Positions 1 to 11,699 of a stretch of 64,000 nt of DNA are shown piece by piece. Under the pieces are notes generated by a model. The model was not told the DNA's origin. It saw only the letters and a program-made list of their open reading frames with translations, and made no database searches. Position 1 is the stretch's first letter, and each line of letters begins with the position of its first letter. The stretch comes from Trileptium ribeirensis (Eukaryota; Nematoda; Enoplea; Enoplida; Thoracostomopsidae). The position numbers were made by a program, and so were the translations under genes. The stretch spans positions 1 to 64,000 of the forward strand of contig JASANE010026423.1 in assembly GCA_030248225.1 (NCBI GenBank). The letters run 5' to 3'.

Positions 1-403
1 AATAGGGGTCACGACCTCGGGGTCAAGCTTGACCCCGAGCTCGGGGAGGGGGAGGGTCCAATAGGGGTCAAATAGGGATTGACGAAATTTTGGCTTGCGT
101 TTTCTCTCGTATACATATACACGGTTTTGCATTAATTTTAGGCAAGTCCCAAAACTCCTCGTATGTACGTTTTGTCGGTTTTAGGTGATAGTACACAACA
201 GAGAAATTGAAGTACCGGTATACTGCGTTGTAGATTTTATGTTTCAGATCCAATGTAATAGGCTACGATTATTGGACTACGCCGAAGATTTTTAAATTAA
301 TTTGGCGAATATGCTAGATATTTACAGTAAATTATTAGGAAGGCGAATACGCCAATACTATAAATCAGAATTTATATAAATCTACAAGTAGCAATATTCC
401 GTC

Positions 404-1135
404 ATGCCAAAAAAAGCGCTTAACGGTCAAAAAAGAAAATTTTTGACATCTTCGGGCCGAAACGGCCTAAAACCGTCAAAACTAAAGCTACCATCACGTC
501 GGTCCCTCGGGATGTTGCGTATGAGACACAAGCTGAACCCGACGTCGTGTTCTGTTCCGCCCACTACAAGAGCCCAAGACGACACTTCGACATCTGGAAA
601 GTCAGGTTGGTTTAACTGCCACATGTCAAATATTACTGATTCTCTTTTTTCTTTGTGTGCGCTTGCCTTATATATTTGTTGATCTGATGTTAAAATAATT
701 GCAAAATCATTTTTTTCAGCTTTTCACAAAAATCTTTACATCAATTTTTTGACAAAATTTCTTACTTGTTCCAGTACGCCGTCTGGGAGCAATACAACGT
801 CAAAGTCTGCCACCACTAGACCTCGTGAGATTTTTGTGTGCAAGGGCCAAGTGGGATTGATGGACTGCAGTCGCCAAGCTCCGGTAAGTCTAACAGGTCT
901 ACTTATGATATGTGTTCGTTTGAAATATTATCTGTGTAGTCTCAGTCTGATATCTATGCCAATGCTTTAATTTATAACTTATTTTTATTTGTTATCCGTT
1001 TTCAGAGCGGCGACGACTGTTATCAAGCGAAAGCACGGCTGAACAACCGCTGCAAATTGATGTGTCACATGATAGCGATATTGCGGTCGGTGAAAGTGCC
1101 GTTATGCCGGAGACAGCGACATCATGAGGTATGTC
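404..1135 (+). pseudogene. 5' exons of the hAT-like transposase gene
   Basis: ATG at 404 opens a basic, lysine-rich N-terminus (a nuclear-localisation-like PKKALNGQKRKF start). Plausible exon edges follow on the plus strand: acceptor TTGTTCCAG before about 775, donor GTAAGT near 892, acceptor TTTTCAG near 1005, donor GTATGT near 1132, and acceptor TTTTTGCAG near 1250. Introns would be about 110-140 bp. The frame cannot be followed through all junctions without meeting stops, so I treat this as a decayed multi-exon gene. No domain was recognised in this part. Its assignment to the transposase rests on strand, position and the downstream hAT-like core. Confidence 0.3.
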
Positions 1136-1249
1136 ACAAAATATAGTGTTTGTATCTAATATGTTAAACATGTGTAACATTGTTAATTGTGTAACATTTT
1201 CCATTTTTCCATGTATTGCGCGGCCTTATGTCGTTCATTTTTTTTGCAG

Positions 1250-2266
1250 ATACCTCAACGAAATTTGAGGTGCTCGACCTGGACGTTGTCGTCGCAAATG
1301 AATTAGACCGTTTGAAAAACTGCAGCAGAGCAGGAAGGGAGCGAAGACAATGAGGGGCAGGGTGGGGAGAAAAGCAAGCGAAAATACAAGCTTGATCCTC
1401 AGCGAATGAAGTGCTATCCGTGGGCCGAAGAGAGTCCGGAACCCGAATGGCGCCTTTCTCGGCGTTGTGTGTAAGACGTGGGTCGTGAAGCCTGTCGCAA
1501 AAAAGAAAAGTCCGAGGTGCGCGACATAATGCAAAGGTCCGACGTACATTGGGTTAACAAGTTGGAAAGTAATCCCGGCCAGCTGTACGGCCGTTATTTC
1601 TGTCAGGAATTTGGTGATTATACAAAAGAATTCGAAGCCTTTCCGATGCCTCGAATATATTGGAAGCGACCCCGTCAAAGCTCAAGAATCCGCACCGAAA
1701 GACGTGGATGGAGAAGTCCGTTCAGACGTATCATATGCGGTGGTACTCAGATTCGTTGAAGCGTGGGTCGTTTGATCGCAGTGGGTCTGACATCACTAAC
1801 GTTGTTCATCCGACCCTTCCGCAACGAGCACGGAGAAGAATCACGGCTGGTTGCGGGATTCTGTTGCGAACACTGCCGAAATTCATCCAGCAGAAGACGG
1901 CACCTTATTATAACTTCGCCCGCGAAATTCAATTCTTCATCAACAATCTTGACGTCACAATGCTAAGTGGCTCCGGTCAACGTATGCCTCCGTTTATTCC
2001 ATCACGAATTTACAGATGCCCTGTTCTACGCTCATTTGTTTGGCATTTATGGTGAGCTGGCATCCGTCTGTAACGGCGATGAAAATCCGACCTTTTCAGT
2101 TCCTGTCGATGCGGCCTCGACTTCAAACGTTCGTCAATGGATTGCGATCAATATTCAATATGCGGCCCGTGATTGTAAGTTCTGTGTCCGGGTATTGAAA
2201 CTGTCTCGCTGTGCCAACAAAAGCGGTGCTGAAATTCTTCAAACAATCGAAGCGTGTTTGGATTGA
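1250..2266 (+). pseudogene. middle part of hAT-like transposase, zinc-finger-like region
   Basis: Overlapping short plus-strand frames suggest one decayed coding region broken by indels. Around 1500-1640 is a stretch with the pattern W-N-K-L ... L-Y-G-R-Y-F-C-Q-E-F. This recalls the TTF/BED-like zinc-finger entry of hAT-type and ZMYM-type transposase proteins, although the expected second cysteine is not clear. From 1967 to 2266 a 99-aa frame runs without stops but carries no motif I recognise. The frame changes several times, so no single product can be supported. It could also be a host gene captured by the transposon, but the strand continuity with the core favours a transposase. Confidence 0.3.
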
Positions 2267-2340
2267 TGCAATAACGAAAACCGAAAAGCTTGACGATTTT
2301 AGTCCGTTTTTTGTTTGAAGGTAAACCGTTGAAAAAGCTG

Positions 2341-3830
2341 CTGCTGACAAACTGCACTGCGCACGGATCCGATGGCGGCGGTGGTGCTCGATCGAAGTTC
2401 AAAAGCAATAATTACTGAATCAAGAAATTCAATCCGCGAATTACTGACATTCGGTGCGGTTCCCATCGAGCACAGCTTGTGTCGAAACACGCGGCTATGA
2501 ACGATCTGGAACTTCGACGTCAGTACGACGCAGCGAAGAAGCTGCAAAAGTTTTTGTCAACGTCCGGCGAGGTAGATCTCATTTTCCGACAGTGCCAGGT
2601 CGACACTGGAGAAGCGGCGACTATCGAAAAGGTAAGCTTGATCCACGAGCGCCCAATGTTCAAATGGGAAACAGAATATGATTCGCTGAGGTTTGAGGCA
2701 CTGCATCATCGGTCCATTGCGTTGACAATCAATCGTATCAAAGATGACACGCGCACTACCAACGCTAACAGCAACCGCTTTCTCAGCCACATTCTTCATC
2801 GTGATATCGTTCGTCCTCAACGACTGCTGTATGTCGCAATGAAAATCGATGTCCTTTGCGTGATGGTTCGATTTCTGCGGCAAACCCAAATCATTGGATA
2901 TGATCTTGCAAAGTACCGGCGAATGATAATGGAAACCCGAACGAGACTGGACGAGATACACGAAGATGATGGCCGCGAATACGCTAGAATGAAACAGCTT
3001 CTGGGCCGTGGTGGTTATGCCGAATTATTGTCAGACACTGACAACATCGAAGAAATCGTTGTCGATGCCGATGGCTTGAAAGCCAAAATCAGCGAAGCCT
3101 TCCGCGAACAGTTCTCTTATTATCACGATGACCGTGGAGACATCGAAAATTTGCTGAAGGGTTACAGTTTGTTTTCACTTGAAAGTTTGCGAAATGCCAC
3201 CAATCTATGATTTCTGACCAGAATCTATACCACCGAAGCCGAAAAACTCAAAGAATATTTTTGCCGGTCAGTGAAATACCACGCGCGATACCCGGAAGAT
3301 AACGGACAAGTCTTCGAAGCGTCTCCATTGTGCACCGATGATGAATTTGACGACGCTATGCGAACGTTCAAAAATTGTGCTTACGATTTCCTGACCACTG
3401 AGTCAATCCAGCCACCGGTGAAGCGTGGCAAGCAGTCCGCCGATCTGCTCGTGTTCTTGCTCTCAAACAATGTCGACTGTTTTGCTGAAGAAACGCACTT
3501 TGCCGCATAGTTAAAAACGATCTGAAATTGCCCAAGTACTGCCATTGTCGATAGTCTGCCTTCTGAGCATTGCTCCGCTGCCGCAAGATCCCCACTTTGC
3601 CGAAGACGCACTGCGGAGTGTAGTTAATCAATACGTTTGCCTTATCATGGATTCAGCGCCGTTCGAAAAATACAACGTCAACATTGCCTTGTCTATTTGG
3701 CAAAGTAGGTGCTGCCGAAATGTTGCTCTGCCAGACATCAGCTCCAATGTCACAAACGCTTCTTCGTGATGGAATCCAGTCGAAAACAACAGCAGAGAAG
3801 AAGGCGCTGGTCGGTTGAAGAAGATGGAAA
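2341..3830 (+). pseudogene. hAT-like (DUF4371/ZNF862-type) transposase core, broken
   Basis: The longest open piece is 2479-3210 (243 aa). Just upstream, in the same frame but behind a TGA at 2416-2418, lies an aspartate-glycine stretch. It is followed by an NPRI ... RCGSHRAQL sequence that matches the conserved HC-x-AHR-x-L element of hAT-like DUF4371 proteins. The open frame continues with Y ... L-Q-K-F-L-S-T-S-G, corresponding to the FFxxSxKR region, and then helical sequence. A second open piece, 3271-3510 (79 aa), and scraps to about 3830 extend it in shifted frames. hAT transposases cut and paste DNA using an RNase-H-fold catalytic core. This copy has stops and frame changes and is presumably inactive. 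Family assignment is by motif reading only. Confidence 0.45.
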
Positions 3831-4716
3831 TGCGCAAGAAAGAAACCCAGCGTGTGCAGCAGAGGAATGAAGAATTCGGTATTGGGATCAGGCGGGAAGT
3901 GTTTACAGTGAAGGTGAAGACGATAGACTGTGTGGGCTTCGGATCGCCAAGATTCGGGATGGAGACTCATCGGAAAGATGATTTCGATGGCTTGAAATGG
4001 CTAACCCTGTCGATGCGCTCCCTCCGCCTCCTGGAGATGAGGACGTCACCCCATCTGAAGTGGTGGATCCGACCGGAGGGGGTGACGACCGAGTAGCCTC
4101 GTAGACTTAGAGGCAATCCCGACCTGTAGGGTCGGGTCCGGGTGGGTGGGGGGCGGAGGTAGGGTGGCAGCGTGGCCCGGACGGTTGGCGTTCACTGGGG
4201 TGGTGCGAGGTGGTGTTCTCTCGGATGTTCACTTGCGGCGACAACGTCCATCAAGAGTACCACGATCGTCCGGACAGCGCCACTAAACTTGCAGAGAGAA
4301 AGAATGGCAGGGGTCCGAGTGCTTGGAACGAAGGCTTAATGGTAAGCAACTTTTCAATCCACACTCGCTGTCGCTGTATTTAGTAAAAATAGTGAGCGTG
4401 GTTTGTGGTTTCAATAATATCATGAGATATTTGCGTTGTATGCATGTAACCGTATAAAAGAGGACTTGAAATATTGATCTGAGCGAGGCGGCAAAAGAAA
4501 CTATTTCGTAACATTTGCTACGCATTTTACGCTGTTTTCAGGCAAAAGTTGTAAAATAATTGTCGGGCCAAATTTGGCAAAAATAGGGGTCAAAAAACTC
4601 GGGGTCGCGGCAACTTCAAAATAGGGGTCACAAGCTCGGGGGGGGGACAACCAAAATAGGGGGGGAATCGTAAATAGGGGTCAAATTGACCCCGGCCCCC
4701 CCTATACGAAAACCCC

Positions 4717-5697
4717 GGTAATATATGTATACAATGATCAAGTTCCAATACAACTAAGCAAGAGAAAAGATTAACTCAGCAATTTGTCGTATGTAACGTA
4801 AGTAGGGCACATAATTTCAGTAGGAATTTTTCATCTTAAACTGCAGGTGACTGTTAACAAAACAAACCCAGGTCGATGCTCGTAGCAACTATTTCGCACA
4901 TTCCGGAGTCTGTGGGGTATATTAAAATTGGTTTAACTCGATAACAGAGTACGGATTATTCAGAAGTACTTAGCTGTGACCTTGGTTAACATACATTGCG
5001 TCAAGCGCCAGCCAGTGCGATTGTAAACTTTGTGAATCAGTCTACATTGACATAAAGTATCGTATGTGCAACGCAGCCAGAAGTTGCGTTCCGCGTAATG
5101 AGCTATATCTATTGAAACTGTGCGAGCAGTATAACAGTTTGTCTTATTTATAGCAATCTGATCAGAAAGTCATTATCATTATCATCTAGCTCACGGGCAC
5201 TGGTTGACCAACGGCAGCCTAAACAATGTCGCTGACCACCACTGATCAGAAAATTATAGTATATCATTTTTTCTTTTAGAACCATACAAACCAATAATTT
5301 CAAGTTCCCTACACAATATATAACATGTAACCGACGTAACTGTAGTAAAGGAAGCGATTGGAGACATAGCCAAAGTGTTTAGTCTACGTCACACAAGCAT
5401 GTTTAGTTACAAGCACATTCAATTTAACGCTATTTACTCAAGGCTGTATAGTGAAAGGCATTTTTTGATCTGGGGTTCCAAAGAATCAACGTACTAATCG
5501 ATAAACATTATTAGCTTTCTCGGTCTCGTCAAAGTTCTAGAGAGGCAATAATACCAACGCTATACATTAAGTTTAAAGTAAAAGTTATTTTTACTACATT
5601 TTAAATCCACTGTACCTTCATTTCCTCTTTCTTATTATTATATATAAGTTTCGAAGACCAGGTTCCGGTTTCGGTTGCTGGTTCTGGCTATTCCCTG
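4717..5697 (-). mobile_element. non-autonomous hAT element, copy 1 (truncated)
   Basis: This stretch is the inverted counterpart of 13069-14236. Shared blocks include the region around 4735-4850 (matching about 13960-14070 on the other strand) and 5640-5680 (matching 13110-13140). Its right end finishes in ...TTCCCTG at 5697, the complement of the CAGGGA terminus seen in copy 2. About 165 bp expected at the other end are missing and replaced by the hAT-like transposon ending near 4705. No coding capacity is visible. The flank after 5697 begins ATGGACAA, the candidate 8-bp target duplication whose partner should lie left of the window. Confidence 0.7.
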
Positions 5698-6230
5698 ATG
5701 GACAAATATTTAAAGGTATACATACGGGATATAAAGAACAGACATAAAATTAGTCTGACTAGGCGACAGTAAGCGCACGATTATGCATTATAAATAATGC
5801 AAAATTCATCAAAGTTAGAAGTACACGAACAATTCGTACTCAATCAGATACGCCGCACTCGTATTCACTCAGGGGAGGGGACCTTGAATATTGCTCAAGA
5901 CCATCGATTTTGCTCTAATCTGTAAAGCGGACTTGAACTTAAGGTTAAATAATTTTGCTCATTACACTGTGCTAAAGACTAATATGACGCGTAACGATCC
6001 AGAATGGTTGTTACAATATATTGATATAAATACATCGAACATTCAGGAGCCACAGCTACACAACTACTTGAATTAAGACTGATTGTAGCACAAAGAGGGG
6101 TATTACTATTCCCCAACTCTTTAGCACAAGAGATTTTACAAAAATAGATCAAAAATCGCAAACATACACGTTGTAAAAATTAAAAAACAAAAGTCGAACC
6201 GATTTCCATACATAAATAATAAAAGTTTCT
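5698..6230. other. intergenic, nothing recognised
   Basis: The region is AT-rich with only short frames on both strands (about 60 codons each around 5890-6160). None shows a domain, splice pair or repeat match elsewhere in the window. Confidence 0.5.
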
Positions 6231-6233
6231 AAT

Positions 6234-6497
6234 TTATCCAAAAAGATTGCAGCTTATAGTAGGTTTCCTTAATTCACGGCAGTTAGCTTGTGGAACTTGT
6301 GCACCGATAATGAAGTATTTACTACTACAAATAGAACCTAAATTATAGTTGCGATTTTTGGACAAGTTGATTAAGCCAGGGTAGGTTAAACGCAATGTCT
6401 GAAATACACTATGGTTAAAATTAACTAGATTGTTGCGGTTTAGGTAAGTTAGTTTCTCCATGCAAAGCGTTAAAACAGTTAATTGTCTCAGAAACAT
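6234..6497 (-). pseudogene. leucine-rich-repeat-like fragment
   Basis: The 87-codon frame has leucines and asparagines spaced as in extracellular leucine-rich repeats: L-T-x-L-x-L ... K-L-T-Y-L-N-x-N-N-L ... F-Q-T-L-R-L ... L-I-N-L-S-K-N. About two to three repeats can be read, then the pattern fades. There is no signal peptide, no cap motif and no convincing splice sites, so this is at best a relic or one exon of a larger LRR protein. Chance resemblance is possible given the short length and AT-rich composition. Confidence 0.3.
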
Positions 6498-6919
6498 TGT
6501 TACGACGTACTAATGGATATATAAAAGCGTTTTAACTGCATATTATGCGAAACATTATTCTTTTTTCCATTACTCAAAAGTGCATGGAAAAATTTAATCA
6601 TATTCATAAGCTCCTAGACCGGACACTATGATTAATATTGTTCGAACTCCAACATATATCACTGACAATGAAGGATTTACAACTGCTGCTAGATTCTACA
6701 ATTTCTGATACACAACTTCAGGATTCAAAAAGTTAATATTTGTAATTATTAATAGCATACCCAACGGTGACAACAAATATACACATTTAATTTGAATAAC
6801 CTGCATTTCCATTTATCTTATTGTGTGCAATGATTCACAATTATGGGTAATTCTAACAACTGCACGGTGGTACGTCCTTTCTTATTAGAATATAACTTAT
6901 TGCTAATCTCTATACATAC

Positions 6920-7087
6920 CATTATTATCAATAACACTCGCCGCACGTAAGGCCTTCGGTACATAAAGTTGTTTATCGGGACGTTTTCCAGCATCATCTC
7001 GTGTTTGCGAACTTTCTCTACTGTTTGAATTGTCGTCGTCTTTAATCGCAGACATCAAGTCAAGACTTAAATTGTATGTAGGCAGAT
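6920..7087 (-). CDS. internal exon of an R3HCC1L-like host gene
   Basis: A 168-bp minus-strand exon is bounded by a good acceptor (TTTTTTATAG just above 7087) and a consensus donor (GTATGT, complement at 6914-6919). The frame is open throughout, starts after the first two bases and ends with one spare base. The peptide is hydrophilic and contains K-R-P-D-K-Q-L-Y-V-P-K-A-L-R-A. This closely resembles the conserved RPDMALYVPKARR motif near the N-terminus of R3H and coiled-coil-domain proteins (R3HCC1L). In that family the motif precedes an R3H/RRM-like RNA-binding part, but I could not find the neighbouring exons here; they may lie far away because of transposon insertions. An acidic serine-rich stretch precedes the motif. 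Function is inferred only from this motif. Confidence 0.5.
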
Positions 7088-7159
7088 CTATAAAAAAGCA
7101 AACGTATGCATGAAAAGGGGAAAGAGAAAACATTTGATCGACTGTGACATCTATCACCG

Positions 7160-10099
7160 ACCTCCCTATTCAAAACGCGATTCCGTTGCCAACCAATCTG
7201 CGACCTCGACATTTTCTATAGGGCACATGGTGACATTATTAGTTTGATAAAACAAATAATTGCGACACCAATGCACAAAAATACCGCGCTCTTGAAGCAG
7301 CGGCTGCTGATAATTTGATTTTACGCTGTTTCCGTCGACGTAAGAAACAGATTTTGAATATTATAAATATTTAGAAAACAACAGGAATAATAGAACCCCC
7401 AGAGCGTTGCAAACGTTGTAGAAAACAGGTTACAAATTTTATCTGGACCGCGGGCTGCGAATTTTTTCAGATCAGACAACACATCTTAGGGTGGAGTTAG
7501 ATAAAACATTAGGATTGCTACCGGTACCCAATTCGAAGTGTGTAGAATGAACATAAGAATTAAAATTAGGAGCACGACTACTGAGATTGGAAAACTAATA
7601 TTAATATTAAAAAATCTATATTGACAATTTCTGATGACTGTACACAATGCGTAAGAGAACAACGGAATATAAATATATATATTCTGGAAATCGGATACAC
7701 TGATTGACTCTAAACCCATTGAAACCTCATGAAAAGGCATGTAATATACAAGCTTGACCCTAAATAGCCAAATCATCATATTCAACATTCAGGACTACTT
7801 ATATAAACCATTCTTGCTGCCCTGCCCGCAATACATAATCAGACAAATGAAAACGTGCTAGATTTTGAAAATAGGGCTAGTCGACCGGGAAACTATTGAA
7901 AGCCAATAAAATGTATATATATGTAATAATATAATCAGGCTGGACTGTAAATAGTAATACGACGCTTTCCAGCGTGTTTGATAACCAAAAATGCACCCAT
8001 TGTAAGGTAAAAACAAGGAATAACACCGCGAAATTTTAAGAACCGCTATTTCTGGCAAAGAATGGACGAACCATATTTGGGCCCACTGCTGTCTAAAGAG
8101 TAGTCCCACGAAAAAGTAGTGAATCACGTTGAGCTTATTCAGGTAGAGGTCTCCATTTTTACGTATGGGCTGCGAAAGACTGGTACCCGTATGGCCAGAT
8201 TTGGCAAAGAACGCTTAAAGAACCTGTTTTTGCTGTTTTGACCTGGAATATGAGATCGGAGCTGTTCAACCAAAAGGCACATTCTCATCACTTTTGTTAT
8301 CGACAAAAAAATTTGTAGAAATCCGTCCATCCGAACATAATTTTTGTATGAAAGCGCCAGACAAAAAGAATTTTTCACGATTTTTTTCCTTTTCACTCCG
8401 TTTCCGTTCGCCCGAAGAATATTTTTATGGAAAATGCAAAGGGTCGTAGAACAACGACAACCAAACGGGGTTTGTTATCAATTGGGTTCAGTGCGACCGA
8501 TTTTACCTTTGGTGTCACCAAGCTTGAGTGGGTTTGGACAACGATCCGCAAGCAGCATTATAGTATTGCCCGCGATGCCAAATATATGGCCGACGAGCGA
8601 GTAAAGCAAGCAATCATACACGGCCAAACATACTCGACTCGAAAGTAATAAATTCCCTTTTCTATTTCCTTTCCTCATTTGCTTTAACTCGAATCTAAAT
8701 CTCACGTGTCAATGATCTCAGAATGTCTACTGGTTCTTACTCCTGGAAATTTGTTACAAACAGCAAACGGCGTTATGTATCATTTTCATCTCAAATGTGT
8801 AATATAATTAAGCAATTTTGTTGCATTAACACAAGTATATAGTCCTTATATAGTATGTACGCAAAATCCTTAAACACACGTACACGTATATAGTTTATAT
8901 GCTTTGCTTTGTATAATGGGCGAAGGCCTAAAATCGCTTGCGCAGCACTTAATTTAATCAACTATCGCTGAATAAATAGTTGCTAATGGAAATATAACAC
9001 GGAATGAAAAATCGCACCTCTTTATTTCGGATAAGAAGTGTCACTGACTAATATTTTGATAGGACTAATTGTTGCGATCATCATCAAATACCAAAACACA
9101 CCAACAGTATTTACACAGAATTCTAGATTCTTGCCGGTACAAGCCTAAGCTGCTATCTTGTGTCAGCCACCGTGATATTAATCAATAGTAAAACCAAGTG
9201 TCATCATTAAACACCGAATTTATCCAATACCAAGCACTGCACTGTGAGTCAAAACGAATGACAAACACTGATGAGATCATAGTTCACTTAACGACAGAAC
9301 AATGTGAAGTACCCTCCTTCAAAGGTCTTAGGAACTACAACCCTATCAAATGTTATGTCGAAAACTAAAACGATTTCGTAATACCGAAAATCCAGACAAG
9401 TGAGCCAAAAGTTGAAAACGAACCTGAAACTAAATATACAAATGAGGTATTATTAAGCAATATGCATTATATATTGCTCTTATTATTATTATTATTAAAA
9501 CAACAAAACAATTCAGAAAACTGAAATCACAACGGGGGATGGTATATAAAAACTGAAAATCCATTTAGCTGAATATCCTGAGGCCCTAAGAACTAACAAT
9601 TGCTAAAAAAAATTTGGGCTTAAACCCCCGCTTAAATTCAAGGACCCGCTACAACTCGTACGCACAAGGAAAACAAGCACTAGCTATGTATGTATTACTT
9701 TGAAGATAAGGTTATTTCTTTGCTTCTTATTAGCGGTGGATAAGAGACAAATTACGGCACTTATACCCTGAAAGTTACAGCTCATATTCAAGGTATTTAA
9801 TCGGCGTTAGGAATACTTAGTGTTTCATAATCCTTCGTACAGAGGATTTTACCTTTGGAATAAGTAACTCAACGTCCTCTTTACTTGAGACTTTGTTGGA
9901 TGTTGGAAGGCAGAGTATGAAAATTGGGGACTAAGGATTGTATAGTCAGAGGTTGTGTCGCATCAAAAATCAAAATGTGCCACACTTAAAGATCTCTACC
10001 GGCATATTACGGGCTATATCCACAATATTCAGTGACGAATCTCCGTGCCCCAATAAGTACGATACCCGGAATAACAATTTTAATCCCCATCTCATAATC
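7160..10099. other. long gene-free stretch
   Basis: The region is AT-rich intergenic or intronic DNA. Several minus-strand frames of 85-100 codons between 7486 and 8396 are hydrophobic but lack recognisable domains, splice context or good starts. A plus-strand frame at 8427-8648 is also unassigned. If the exon at 6920-7087 is real, part of this may be its upstream intron. Confidence 0.4.
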
Positions 10100-10560
10100 C
10101 AAACAAATACTATACAGTTTTATATTTTTCATTTAGAAGTTTCAAACGAACGAATTTTAAAAACGAGCGGCTGAAAGAGTTAGGTAGGGTTGGGATTCGA
10201 TCCCACGAGCTCCATCTCTTGGATCCGCAAGCAGGCGTTGGGCCGACTGAGCTATCCCTGCCCGACTTAACAAGGAATATAAAGCCGCTATATTCGAGAT
10301 CCCTTCGTCTTCAATTAAGCCCTACCACTGGCACTATTTTAAATAACCATATATTTCGCATATATGTAATATGTTTTATTTTCATTTGTTTCCAGAGGGG
10401 TATGGGTTGGCTGGGGGATTTTCCTTATGACGGCTATCGGTAATTAAATGGGGATGGGATTCGTCACCGAAGGAGTTATATTTCACCCTATATTTCGCGT
10501 TGCGGCGTGTCTAAGTCCGAAGCACACGCGGTTTAGATAGGTGAACACCAAACACATAGT
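10100..10560 (+). repeat. dispersed tRNA-like repeat, copy 1
   Basis: It matches 12950-13068 joined to 14237-14580 in order and orientation. Shared words include GAATTT..AAAGCGGC upstream of the tRNA-like part, the tRNA-like segment itself, CTATATTCG, and a CCTTATGACGGCTA ... AATGGGGA(T/C)GGGA block about 180-200 bp downstream. Weaker similarity continues to about 10860 (an ACGTTTATT block and a TTTGACCA block). The repeat type is unclear: a tRNA-related SINE or part of a larger non-coding retroelement. Confidence 0.6.
10183..10262 (-). repeat. tRNA-like segment (SINE head or tRNA pseudogene)
   Basis: Read on the minus strand, it starts GGGCAGGGATAGCTCAGTCGG (A-box-like) and ends with GGGATCGAATCC (B-box-like). 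These are followed by a near-complementary acceptor arm, ACCCTACC. The D arm and anticodon arm do not pair well, so it is not a functional tRNA gene. Confidence 0.55.
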
Positions 10561-10862
10561 GAACAACGTTTATTGTGACAAATAAAATGTTAAGGCACGC
10601 GATTGATTAAGTAAAACTCGTAGGCTGTGACACGCTATACTGTTATTTGAACAATTAAAACCCGTCGGTTTCTATACACGGCACTATCCTTTTAGTACCT
10701 ATTTGATGGATCACGCTTTAGAAAACACCGGACACTTCTGCCTGACTCGGTTTTGCCACTACTTTGACCACTATTGCTTTAGACCGACTCGTTCCTAGTT
10801 CTATTAGCGTTAATGTTGGGTTTAGCAGTTAATTCTAGTATTCCTCTTACGAGGTTGATACG

Positions 10863-11107
10863 TAGAGTTGCAGCCAGGTCCGGGTCCGGGTCCGGGTATT
10901 CCGGTTATTCCGGGTATTTTTTCGAAGCCGGGTCCGGGTCCGGGTATTCGTTTTCACTCCTGTCCGGGTCCGGGTCCGGGTATTCGTTTTCAGTCCTGTC
11001 CGGGTCCGGGTCCGGGTATTCGTTTTCACTCCTGTCCGGGTCCGGGTATTCGTTTTCACTTCTGTCCTGGTCCGGGTCCGGGTACTTCTTCGGTCGTTGC
11101 AACTCTA
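10863..11107. mobile_element. short hAT-like MITE filled with GGTCCGGG repeats
   Basis: A 10-bp inverted pair, TAGAGTTGCA (10863-10872) and TGCAACTCTA (11098-11107), brackets a tandem array at 10877-11083. The array unit is roughly (GGTCCG)n followed by GGTATTCGTTTTCACTCCT, about 36-42 bp. TAGAGTTGCA-type ends and GC-rich subterminal repeats fit a non-autonomous hAT element. No clear 8-bp target duplication is visible. Reading frames through it are repeat translations. Confidence 0.5.
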
Positions 11108-11483
11108 GCTCCTACGCACCCTTTCTATGTCTATGAGACTATCCCTGTACTGGTTTGCAAATTAATGAAATGCACAAATACAGAGGTGTGAATTGTCACA
11201 TTTGCGCGCAATTTTCGATCCGTTGCGAAGAGCCTCATGATGCATATAAAATTGATATATTATTCAAACATAGCAATCTATGATAGATATATGTGTGCAT
11301 TTATTTTTCGAAATATGTGTTTCTCAATAGCTATAGTTAAGCGTATATTGTTTCTGTTTGTGCCGTTCATTTATTTGGCCAATATATAAATAGAAAAGTT
11401 TGAGTGTCCCATATTAGTAATATGTTGTTATCTGTGTACCGAATGTGTCTGAATATTTAAATATACAATGTCTATATTTAAAT

Positions 11484-11652
11484 GGGTCCGGGTATTCGTT
11501 TTCACTCCTGTCCGGGTCCGGGTCCGGATCCGGGTATTCGTTTTCACTCCTGTCCGGGTCCGGGTATTCGTTTTCACTCCTGTCCGCGTCCGGGTATTTA
11601 TTTTCACTCCTGTCCGGGTCCGGGTATTTTTTTTTCGGTCGTTGCAACTCTA
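11484..11652. repeat. second GGTCCGGG array
   Basis: The same unit as at 10877-11083 is repeated about four times. It ends in the same tail, TTCGGTCG followed by TGCAACTCTA (11643-11652). The left inverted terminus is absent, so this is a truncated or duplicated copy of the small element at 10863-11107. Confidence 0.65.
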
Positions 11653-11699
11653 TTGATACTATTGACCCCGATTGGCTGCCGACGTACGTTTATATGAAT

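Larger units (their letters stand above)
1..4705 (+). mobile_element. hAT-like DNA transposon, decayed, left end outside window
   Basis: Both edges are rich in the same subterminal words, ATAGGGGTCA and its complement TGACCCC (1-90 and 4580-4705). A perfect 24-bp palindrome sits at 16-39. Between them lies a broken, intron-bearing plus-strand reading region with hAT/DUF4371-like character (separate entries). About 3840-4580 has no coding signal I can support. The right end is placed near 4705 because sequence matching the 13069-14236 element (inverted) starts at about 4717. This implies the transposon inserted into an older hAT copy. The left terminus and target duplication are off the window. 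Exact ends are inferred. Confidence 0.5.

Noticed and set aside
1235..1678. 147-codon minus-strand frame with hydrophobic stretches
   Set aside because: Antisense to the hAT-like coding region, with no supporting signals.
8427..8648. Protein-like 73-codon plus-strand frame
   Set aside because: No family resemblance; overlaps another open frame in a different phase; no transcript signals.
10183..10262. Functional tRNA gene
   Set aside because: A and B boxes are present but the D and anticodon arms do not pair, and a second diverged copy has the same surroundings, so it is a repeat.
10813..11191. Overlapping 65-107 codon frames on both strands with SGSGYSF or YPDPDPDR repeats
   Set aside because: They are translations of the GGTCCGGG tandem array in several frames, with no start context or conservation as protein.
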